Origin: Flavobacteriaceae bacterium
GTDB taxonomy: Bacteria; Bacteroidota; Bacteroidia; Flavobacteriales; Flavobacteriaceae
Assembly (NCBI GenBank): GCA_030618945.1
Contig: JAUXCI010000176.1
Span: forward strand, 1-5,570
Direction: 5' to 3'
Length of the DNA: 5,570 nucleotides
Positions 1 through 5,531 of this stretch are shown one piece after another (position 1 is the stretch's first letter; each line of letters opens with the position of its first letter). The notes beneath the pieces were generated by a model that worked only from the letters and a program-made list of their open reading frames with translations, was not told the DNA's origin and did not search any database. A program made the translations under genes and the position numbers.

Positions 1-118
1 CTGTTATTAATCATGTTTTTTAATTCAAAACTAATGCACTACTGATTTTCTGTGTTTAATATTTTAAATCGAACTCAGGTTTATACGTACTTCTCAATCG
101 ATTTCGCAGAAAATTGAG
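1..118. other. Upstream stretch without a supportable gene
   Basis: All three plus frames close early (stops at 8-10, 21-23 and 43-45), so at most a few C-terminal codons of an upstream rightward gene could lie here, and I cannot tell in which frame. In many Flavobacteriia the genes before IPExxxVDY-pyk are acpP, fabF and rnc, so the tail of rnc would be the expectation from known gene order. The few residues visible do not let me confirm it. A minus-strand reading is open through part of the segment but has no recognisable content. The 3' end of the stretch holds the hairpin listed separately. Confidence 0.5.
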
Positions 119-125
119 TTGTTTT
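93..125 (+). terminator. Possible intrinsic terminator of the upstream unit
   Basis: CTCAAT (93-98) pairs with ATTGAG (113-118), and TTTC (102-105) pairs with GAAA (109-112) around a GCA loop. The three bases at 99-101 are bulged. The arm is followed by a T-rich run from 119 to 128. This gives about ten base pairs, mostly A-T, so the predicted strength is modest. Its place just before a promoter match fits the end of one transcription unit and the start of another. It could also be chance pairing in AT-rich DNA. Confidence 0.4.
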
Positions 126-147
126 ATCAAAACTATCTCTATTTTTG
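119..147 (+). promoter_or_regulatory. Bacteroidetes-type promoter for the IPExxxVDY-pyk unit
   Basis: TATTTTTG at 140-147 matches the Bacteroidetes -7 consensus TAnnTTTG at every defined position. TTG at 119-121 stands 18 bases upstream, at the spacing known for the -33 element of the primary sigma factor in this phylum. Transcription would start near 153-156, about 20 bases before the GTG at 176. This placement argues that translation begins downstream of 150 rather than at the TTG at 119, because that codon would be the -33 element itself. Confidence 0.55.
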
Positions 148-175
148 CAAAAATGTTTGTTTGAATCCTAAAATT

Positions 176-643
176 GTGTCAAAAATTCATTCCATCGATT
201 TTGAATATGATCATGAATATGATTTGATTGGGATACATTCTATCCTTGCCGACTATAGAATGGCCTATTTTTTAAATAAAACATTGAATATTCAATTAAA
301 ACGCAATAAGGAGGACCTGGACTATTTATCAAAAAATTGTAGTTTCCCTCTTTTTACATTTGACGATGACTCGGCTTTTATTTCTTGGTCGTTAATAGCA
401 AACAAATTTGTTTTTACAGAGGATGTGAGCTCTAAGCGAAGTAATTTGTTTCAGGAAGAGACCAAAATTTCATATTTGATTCCTGAAAAGAAAATGACAG
501 ATTACTTTATCAAAATTAGTGGTTTAAAAGATGCTGATGAATTAAGTAAAACCTTGTTCAATATCAACAAAATAAATAATATAATTGCCTCATACGCAAT
601 TGACCCAATGGACTTAAGATCCAGAGATAATTTAATTTTTTAA
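176..643 (+). CDS. IPExxxVDY family protein
   Basis: This small acidic protein of about 155 residues belongs to the Bacteroidetes family named after its IPExxxVDY motif. Here the motif reads IPEKKMTDY at residues 102-110, with threonine in place of valine. Other family-like stretches are an acidic N-terminal segment followed by IGIHSILADYRMAYFLNK (about residues 18-35) and a FISWSLIANK-like core near residues 68-77. No signal peptide, membrane helix or catalytic motif is visible, so a cytoplasmic location is likely; the function is unknown. The frame is open back to a TTG at 119, but those extra residues do not resemble the family and overlap the promoter match, so I prefer GTG 176, which gives SKIHSIDFEY right after Met. 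TTG 161 is the other option. The stop is 3 bases before pyk, so the two are surely co-transcribed, as in many Flavobacteriia. Confidence 0.85.
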   Translation: MSKIHSIDFEYDHEYDLIGIHSILADYRMAYFLNKTLNIQLKRNKEDLDYLSKNCSFPLFTFDDDSAFISWSLIANKFVFTEDVSSKRSNLFQEETKISYLIPEKKMTDYFIKISGLKDADELSKTLFNINKINNIIASYAIDPMDLRSRDNLIF

Positions 644-646
644 TTT

Positions 647-2071
647 ATGATTCAACGAAAAAAGACCAAAATAGTTGCCACTTTAGGACCAGCTATTTCC
701 AATAAAGAAATGATCAAAGATATGATGTTTGCTGGAGTTAACGTTTTCCGCGTTAATTTTTCTCATGCTGATTATGAAGACGTTAAAACAAGGGTGCGGC
801 ATATTCGTGAACTAAATGCTGAATACAATTTCCATGTTGCAGTTTTAGCTGATTTACAAGGACCTAAATTACGCGTTGGTATAATGAAAGAAGGGGTTGT
901 ATTGAACACCGGTGACCATTTTACCTTTACAACTGAACATTGTACCGGTGATGAAAACAAGGCCTTTATGACCTATCAAAATTTTCCCAAGGACGTTGAA
1001 AAAGGTGAAAAAATTCTTGTTGATGACGGCAAACTAATGTTTGAAGTGATTGAAACTGATAGAAATAATAACGTTCAAACCAAAGTGTTAAGAGGAGGTC
1101 CTTTACATTCTAAAAAAGGGGTGAACTTACCAAATACCAAAATATCTGTTCCGGCCTTAACTGAAAAAGATATTAAAGATGCTATTTTCGCTATCGAACA
1201 GGAGGTGGATTGGATTGCATTATCATTTGTAAGAACCCCGGAAGATCTTGTAAAATTGAGTGACTTGATCAAGGAAAAGTCACCTTATAAAATCCCTATT
1301 ATCGCAAAAATTGAAAAACCTGAGGCAGTAGCCAATATTAATCATTTGACCTCTTATTGCGATGGATTGATGGTAGCAAGGGGTGATTTGGGAGTTGAAG
1401 TACCAATGCAAAAAGTACCTATTATTCAAAAAATGCTGGTTCGAAAAGCCAAAGAAGCTCGTATTCCTGTAATTATTGCTACGCAAATGATGGAAACAAT
1501 GATCACCAATCAGATTCCCACCAGAGCTGAAGTAAATGACGTAGCTAATTCTATTATGGATGGTGCAGATGCGGTAATGCTTTCAGGAGAAACATCAGTT
1601 GGAAAATACCCTATTGAGGTGATTAAAACCATGAGAAGCATTATTACAAGTGTCGAAGATTCTGAGCTGATTGAAGGTTATGTACAAGGTGTGAATTGCA
1701 TCAATAACAGATATATTTCAAAAGCTGTTTGCAGCAATGCCGCCAAATTAGCGGACGAAATTGGAGCCGCTGCCGTTACTACCTTAACAAATAGCGGATA
1801 CACGGCTTTTCAAATATCTGCGAGAAGGCCTAAATCTAATATTCTTGCCTTTTCTGATAATAGAAGAATCTTAGCCGGATTAAATTTATTATGGGGAGTT
1901 AAGGCTATGTTCTATGATAAAATGGTGAGCACTGACGAAACTATTGAAGATCTTAACAAAATCACTATGGACTCTGGTTATGCCAATAAAGATGAATTCG
2001 TGATTAATCTTACTTCCATGCCCGTTGCGGCAAAAGGAATGGTAAATACCTTAAGAGTTTCTCAACTGTAA
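647..2071 (+). CDS. pyk: Pyruvate kinase
   Basis: Cytoplasmic enzyme of the last glycolytic step: phosphoenolpyruvate plus ADP gives pyruvate plus ATP. At 474 residues it has the normal bacterial length. The barrel (A) domain begins with KTKIVATLGP (6-15) and VFRVNFSH (33-40), whose R35, N37 and S39 are the conserved ATP/cation-site residues. The B domain lid spans about 71-168. The active-site signature IIAKIEKPEAV carries catalytic K221 and the Mg ligand E223. MVARGDLG carries Mg ligand D247, and ATQMMETM begins with A278 followed by T279. The C-terminal domain runs from about 352 to the end and looks intact. DLQGPKLRV (69-77) has the Leu-Gln-Lys-Val set associated with potassium-independent enzymes, as in E. 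coli PykA rather than PykF. ATG 647 puts the conserved start at the usual distance from the N-terminus. It lies 3 bases after the IPExxxVDY gene and most likely relies on that gene's promoter. No other candidate function is plausible. Confidence 0.98.
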   Translation: MIQRKKTKIVATLGPAISNKEMIKDMMFAGVNVFRVNFSHADYEDVKTRVRHIRELNAEYNFHVAVLADLQGPKLRVGIMKEGVVLNTGDHFTFTTEHCTGDENKAFMTYQNFPKDVEKGEKILVDDGKLMFEVIETDRNNNVQTKVLRGGPLHSKKGVNLPNTKISVPALTEKDIKDAIFAIEQEVDWIALSFVRTPEDLVKLSDLIKEKSPYKIPIIAKIEKPEAVANINHLTSYCDGLMVARGDLGVEVPMQKVPIIQKMLVRKAKEARIPVIIATQMMETMITNQIPTRAEVNDVANSIMDGADAVMLSGETSVGKYPIEVIKTMRSIITSVEDSELIEGYVQGVNCINNRYISKAVCSNAAKLADEIGAAAVTTLTNSGYTAFQISARRPKSNILAFSDNRRILAGLNLLWGVKAMFYDKMVSTDETIEDLNKITMDSGYANKDEFVINLTSMPVAAKGMVNTLRVSQL

Positions 2072-2088
2072 TTCTAATTAATTATATA

Positions 2089-2130
2089 GGATTCAATTGC
2101 GTTTTCGTTATGTTTTCAGCAATTGAATCC
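2089..2130. terminator. Perfect 12-bp inverted repeat between convergent genes
   Basis: GGATTCAATTGC (2089-2100) is the exact reverse complement of GCAATTGAATCC (2119-2130), with an 18-base loop. The left arm is intergenic. The right arm lies inside the last codons of the minus-strand hydroxylase gene, whose stop is at 2108-2110. On the plus strand the stem is followed by CCATCTTTTAT, a weak T-tract, so it could end pyk transcription. On the minus strand the following bases are AT-rich but lack a proper T-run. A bidirectional terminator is the simplest reading, though the loop is long for an intrinsic terminator. Confidence 0.55.
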
Positions 2131-3856
2131 CATCTTTTATAAGTTGTTTATAAGATTCGTTCTCAGAAATTTTATCCAAATACGTTTTTACTTTACGAGT
2201 TAAATCTGAAGTTTTATCCGCTGCTATCAATTCATAAATTTCCAATACCAGTAGCCAGTCTTCTGGATATTCGGCTTTGAGTTTGGAAAACACATCTGTC
2301 AAAACTTCTAAATCAACATTTCCACTCCTTCTAATATTTGCCGCCTTTTTATAGTATGAGAACAATTTTTTCTCGTTTTCACTATACTGTATTTTATGGG
2401 TTTTCTCTTTGGGCACCTCAAAGGTCAAGCCATATGCATTTGGATCAGCAATCCCTGAAAAGGCTGAAACGATAGCTTCACCCACTGACATATCATATAT
2501 TCCCCATGAAGGATGGAACAAAATTTGATCTCCGAAGGTTACGGTACAATTACTAAATGAGATCAAAATGATTTTTCCCTGAAGGTTTCTTTTACCCGTA
2601 ATGATCTCGCCTTCTACAACAATTCCTCCTTCAAATTGTAATCTGGTTTTTCTTCCTTCATAAATACCATAGGCCTCAAGATCAGTTGGTGACATATCTT
2701 CAATTGCCAGGTTAATCCCTTTTAATTTCCCTACTGGAGACCCAAACCCTTTACTGTGATATTCCTTATCATGACCAATAAGCTCCCTGTTTTTATAAGC
2801 CAGAGAGGTTGGGCCAGAGGTTTTGATATAAATAGGGCGCAAATGCTCATCCTCAATTGCCTCAATAAACTTACCGGAAATTTGAATTCCGGTGCTCAAT
2901 TCAACTGTTCCTAAATCACGTGACTTGATTAATTTTTTCACCCCTTTTAATCCTCCATTTCTAAGGGCCATTTTATTGGCAAATGCTTCCAATACAAAAC
3001 TTAGGTGTGCAAAATCAGGTGTCACAAATAATTGTGGTTGTGGTTTGGTGATATCAAAAGAGACATTCGAAGCTTCAATAGTATATTCCAATTTTTTAAC
3101 TTGACTTCCCATACACCATTTGCTTTCTCCAATAGATGAAAGTAAACCTGCCCCATAGATCTTTGGATTTCTGATATCCCCTATCAATCCGTATTCAACC
3201 GTCCACCAATGCATGTTCCTTATTTTTGCCATTTCACTGGGGTCGCCCATATTTGACGAGATAAAGTCAATTACTTCCTCGGCATTTTTTATTTCTTTTT
3301 TCAATGTATTGGGATCTTCCTTGATAATCGATAAGTGTCTTATGGCCTCAAATAGCTCATAATCCTTTTCAGAAGAAATGGCTTTGGATCCTATTTCACC
3401 AAAACGACGAAGGTATTCTGCGTATTCCGGATTGGCGATGATTGGTGCATGACCTGCTGCCTCATGAATGATATCAGGTGCCGGAGTATATTCAATATGA
3501 TCAATGGTTCTTATGTCGGCCGCTATTACAAGAGTGTTATAGGCCTGGAACTCCATAAAAGCATTTGGCGGAATAAATCCATCGACAGATACCGCGGCCC
3601 AACCTATATCCTTTAAAATTCTGTTCATCCCTTCCATTCTTGGGATTTCTTCAATGCCTATACCCGCTTTTTGTAAACCAGAAAGGTATGATTCATGGGC
3701 TACCGTTTTTAGATAGTCCATGTTTTTTCTCATTACATATCTCCAGACAGCCTGATTTTGTGAAGTATATGTGTCATATGGTTGTTTTAAAATAAAATCT
3801 CTCAGATGATATGGTAGTTTTTCCAAGACACGATTTGAAAGATATTGTTGACTCAT
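2108..3856 (-). CDS. Pterin-dependent aromatic amino acid hydroxylase, long form
   Basis: Non-haem iron monooxygenase of the phenylalanine/tyrosine/tryptophan hydroxylase family, expected to use tetrahydropterin and O2 and most likely to convert phenylalanine to tyrosine in the cytoplasm. The catalytic core covers about residues 80-300. It contains YTPAPDIIHEAAGH with iron ligands H131 and H136, WWTVEYGL with third ligand E221, and YGAGLLSSIGE (234-244); R116 matches the conserved Arg before the YTPxPD motif. W217 sits where phenylalanine hydroxylase has its Trp, which favours Phe/Tyr over Trp as substrate. There is no N-terminal ACT domain. At 582 residues it is about twice the usual bacterial enzyme: 300-480 looks beta-rich and 490-582 helical, both unassigned. 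H131 to E221 is 90 residues against 45 in mammalian PAH. ATG 3856 is preceded by AGGA five bases upstream. No pterin dehydratase (phhB) or tyrosine catabolism gene is adjacent. Family certain, substrate inferred. Confidence 0.93.
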   Translation of the reverse strand: MSQQYLSNRVLEKLPYHLRDFILKQPYDTYTSQNQAVWRYVMRKNMDYLKTVAHESYLSGLQKAGIGIEEIPRMEGMNRILKDIGWAAVSVDGFIPPNAFMEFQAYNTLVIAADIRTIDHIEYTPAPDIIHEAAGHAPIIANPEYAEYLRRFGEIGSKAISSEKDYELFEAIRHLSIIKEDPNTLKKEIKNAEEVIDFISSNMGDPSEMAKIRNMHWWTVEYGLIGDIRNPKIYGAGLLSSIGESKWCMGSQVKKLEYTIEASNVSFDITKPQPQLFVTPDFAHLSFVLEAFANKMALRNGGLKGVKKLIKSRDLGTVELSTGIQISGKFIEAIEDEHLRPIYIKTSGPTSLAYKNRELIGHDKEYHSKGFGSPVGKLKGINLAIEDMSPTDLEAYGIYEGRKTRLQFEGGIVVEGEIITGKRNLQGKIILISFSNCTVTFGDQILFHPSWGIYDMSVGEAIVSAFSGIADPNAYGLTFEVPKEKTHKIQYSENEKKLFSYYKKAANIRRSGNVDLEVLTDVFSKLKAEYPEDWLLVLEIYELIAADKTSDLTRKVKTYLDKISENESYKQLIKDGIQLLKT

Positions 3857-3877
3857 TTAAATCCTTTTTGTAAAGTT

Positions 3878-3896
3878 ATACATTTTCTATATGTAT
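3878..3896. repeat. Short dyad in the hydroxylase leader region
   Basis: ATACAT (3878-3883) and ATGTAT (3891-3896) form a 6-bp inverted repeat with a 7-base spacer, 22 bases upstream of the hydroxylase start. The layout resembles an operator half-site pair. A short AT-rich dyad like this is expected by chance fairly often, so a regulatory role is only a suggestion. Confidence 0.2.
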
Positions 3897-3922
3897 TGAT
3901 TTTTGGAATATTCATAACTTAA

Positions 3923-3953
3923 GAAATCTAATCATTTTTTACTAAATTCGCAA
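3923..3953 (-). promoter_or_regulatory. Candidate promoter for the hydroxylase gene
   Basis: On the minus strand TTG (complement of 3951-3953) is followed after 20 bases by TAGATTTC (complement of 3923-3930), which misses only the final G of the TAnnTTTG consensus. Transcription would begin near 3917 and leave a leader of about 60 bases. A closer -7-like box, TAACTTTA (complement of 3871-3878), also has one mismatch but no TTG at the right distance. Either may be chance in such AT-rich sequence. Confidence 0.3.
3943..3950 (+). promoter_or_regulatory. Candidate -7 box for the peptidase gene
   Basis: TAAATTCG matches the Bacteroidetes -7 consensus TAnnTTTG with one mismatch, and is followed by CAAGC. 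I see no TTG at the expected -33 distance, only CTTAAG near 3919-3924. If used, transcription would start near 3957 and leave a leader of about 90 bases that includes the small ORF at 3982. It lies within the span of the minus-strand candidate, so the two promoters would compete. Confidence 0.3.
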
Positions 3954-3981
3954 GCAACCAATTAGTTTCATTCTTTGCTTT

Positions 3982-4050
3982 ATGCTAAAGCCCGGACTTT
4001 TCATCTTCTTTATTGCAGCTAGCCTGTCCCCAATAAATAAAACCTTATGA
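3982..4050 (+). CDS. Possible 22-codon hydrophobic leader ORF
   Basis: An ATG at 3982 opens a 22-residue reading frame whose TGA stop overlaps the ATG of the peptidase gene (ATGA at 4047-4050). The product would start MLKPG, continue with the hydrophobic stretch LFIFFIAASL and end SPINKTL, like a tiny membrane segment or a bare signal peptide. The overlap is the kind that couples translation of two genes, so it could be a leader peptide for the peptidase. There is no family match I know and no clear ribosome site. A chance ORF remains more likely than not. Confidence 0.3.
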   Translation: MLKPGLFIFFIAASLSPINKTL

Positions 4051-5504
4051 TAAAATACCTGCTTATTCTTCTTTTCCCAATAGTTTCCTTTTCACAAAAT
4101 AAGATCCTGCACGAAAACTTTTTTAATTCTTATGATGAATTTAAGGAAACTTCGATCGAAACCAGGAGGTTTAAACACGGTGAGATTCAGCCATTAATCG
4201 ATAGTTTAAAAAGTATAAAAGGTTTTGAAGTTACACTTTTAGGTAGATCAATTCAAGGTAGAGACATTTCCATGATAAGCGTGGGAAAAGGTGAAACTGA
4301 TGTGCTCCTGTGGTCACAAATGCACGGCGACGAATCAACAGCTACTGCTGCCATATTTGACATCTTCAATTATTTAAAAACCGATCAATCCATCCTGAAA
4401 AATCTAAAAGTGCATTTTATTCCTATGCTAAACCCAGATGGAGCTGAAGTTTTTTCCCGCCGAAATGCCATAGGAATTGACATCAATCGCGACGCTTTAA
4501 AACTTCAGTCGCCTGAATCGCAAATATTAAAAAACACCCGCGACAGTTTAAAGGCTGAGTTTGGTTTTAATTTGCACGATCAGAGCAAATATTACAATGC
4601 GAATAAAACAGATAAACCGGCAACATTTTCATTTTTGGCCCCGGCCTTTAACCACGAAAAAGATATCAATGAAAGCAGAGGCATCGCCATGCGAATTATT
4701 GTTAAAATGAATGAAATCATCCAACGATATGCCAAAGGCCAAGTGGGCCGGTATGATGATGCATTTGAACCCAGGGCTTTTGGAGACAATATGCAGAGAT
4801 GGGGAACCACTACCATCCTTATTGAATCAGGAGGTTTTCTGAATGATCCTGAAAAACAATTCATTCGAAAAATAAACTATACCTCCATACTATCTGCCCT
4901 TCAAATCATATCAACTGAAAATTATACAAATGCCAGTTTAGACCAGTATTTGTCTATTCCTAAAAATGATCGAAAATTATACGATCTAAAAATTAAAAAT
5001 CTGTCTTTTTCATACTTAGGAATTGATTTTACAGTTGACCTTGGCATACAATATGACGAAATAGAAAATACAAACCATTCTGACTTTTACTATATCGGAA
5101 AAATAAATGATATTGGCGATCTTTCCACTCATTTTGGTTATGAAACCCTTGATGCTGCAGGATTCAGTTTTAAAGTTGGAGAAACCTATCCTAAAATATT
5201 AAACGATTTTGAGCAATTCAAATCCCTTGATTTTCCTATATTAATAAGTCAGGGCTACACTTCTGTTACCGTGAATAACATGCCCAAAGAAATTAAATTC
5301 ACTAGCTATCCAATGAATATTATCGACCTTGAAAAAGTTGTGATTCCTAAAAATAATGTCATACCAAAATCTCCTATAGGTTTTGGTTCAAACCCAACCT
5401 TCTTACTGTCAAAAAATGATAAAGTAGTCTACGCGGTAATCAATGGTTTCGTCTATTCTTTATCTGATAACAAAAATAATGTAAAGAATGGCCTCGTAAA
5501 ATAA
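4047..5504 (+). CDS. Secreted M14 family zinc carboxypeptidase
   Basis: Metallopeptidase of the carboxypeptidase A-like M14 family, expected to remove C-terminal residues from peptides outside the cytoplasm. Residues 1-16 form a signal peptide (a lysine, then LLILLFPIV, then SFS), with probable signal peptidase I cleavage before Q17. The zinc site is complete: H93 and E96 in QMHGDES, and H177 in FNLHDQ. R138 or R139 in FSRRN and N147-R148 in GIDINRD match the substrate-binding residues of carboxypeptidase A, and E260 in ILIESGGF is the catalytic glutamate. The catalytic domain covers about 38-290. Residues about 300-485 form a further, probably beta-rich region that I cannot assign; a lipid-anchor Cys and a sorting domain of the type IX kind are not apparent. 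ATG 4047 directly precedes the signal peptide. It is divergent from the hydroxylase gene and may be followed by the ORF at 5521. Peptide specificity cannot be read from the sequence. Confidence 0.94.
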   Translation: MIKYLLILLFPIVSFSQNKILHENFFNSYDEFKETSIETRRFKHGEIQPLIDSLKSIKGFEVTLLGRSIQGRDISMISVGKGETDVLLWSQMHGDESTATAAIFDIFNYLKTDQSILKNLKVHFIPMLNPDGAEVFSRRNAIGIDINRDALKLQSPESQILKNTRDSLKAEFGFNLHDQSKYYNANKTDKPATFSFLAPAFNHEKDINESRGIAMRIIVKMNEIIQRYAKGQVGRYDDAFEPRAFGDNMQRWGTTTILIESGGFLNDPEKQFIRKINYTSILSALQIISTENYTNASLDQYLSIPKNDRKLYDLKIKNLSFSYLGIDFTVDLGIQYDEIENTNHSDFYYIGKINDIGDLSTHFGYETLDAAGFSFKVGETYPKILNDFEQFKSLDFPILISQGYTSVTVNNMPKEIKFTSYPMNIIDLEKVVIPKNNVIPKSPIGFGSNPTFLLSKNDKVVYAVINGFVYSLSDNKNNVKNGLVK

Positions 5505-5531
5505 TTTTCGGGTCATTGAAATGAGCGAAAA
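5505..5531 (+). other. Imperfect hairpin spanning the next start codon
   Basis: TTTTCG (5505-5510) pairs with CGAAAA (5526-5531), and TCAT (5513-5516) pairs with ATGA (5521-5524) around a TGAA loop, with small bulges at 5511-5512 and 5525. The inner arm includes the ATG at 5521. There is no T-run after the stem, so it does not look like an intrinsic terminator. It could lower translation of the next ORF or be chance. Confidence 0.3.

Noticed and set aside
25..160. Short open reading on the minus strand across the upstream gap
   Set aside because: No good start codon, no recognisable residues, and it overlaps the promoter and hairpin; open by chance.
119..175. TTG-started N-terminal extension of the IPExxxVDY protein
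   Set aside because: The added residues do not resemble the family and the TTG sits at the -33 position of a strong promoter match, so the stretch is more likely promoter and leader.
1093..1099. AGGAGG-like sequence resembling a Shine-Dalgarno site
   Set aside because: It lies inside pyk, with no start of a plausible gene after it; it encodes Arg-Gly-Gly of the B domain.
2892..3104. Plus-strand ORF inside the hydroxylase gene
   Set aside because: It is antisense to a well-conserved catalytic domain, has no family features, and is explained as a shadow of the coding strand.
3977..3991. Hairpin GCTTTA-TGC-TAAAGC before the peptidase
   Set aside because: Only six pairs and no T-run directly after; no gene upstream on the plus strand needs a terminator here. 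Likely chance.
4592..4864. Minus-strand ORF inside the peptidase gene
   Set aside because: It is antisense to the M14 catalytic domain and carries no independent signal.
2108..5504. A functional hydroxylase-peptidase system
   Set aside because: The genes are divergent, with separate expected compartments (cytoplasm and outside it) and no shared motif; adjacency alone does not support a joint system.
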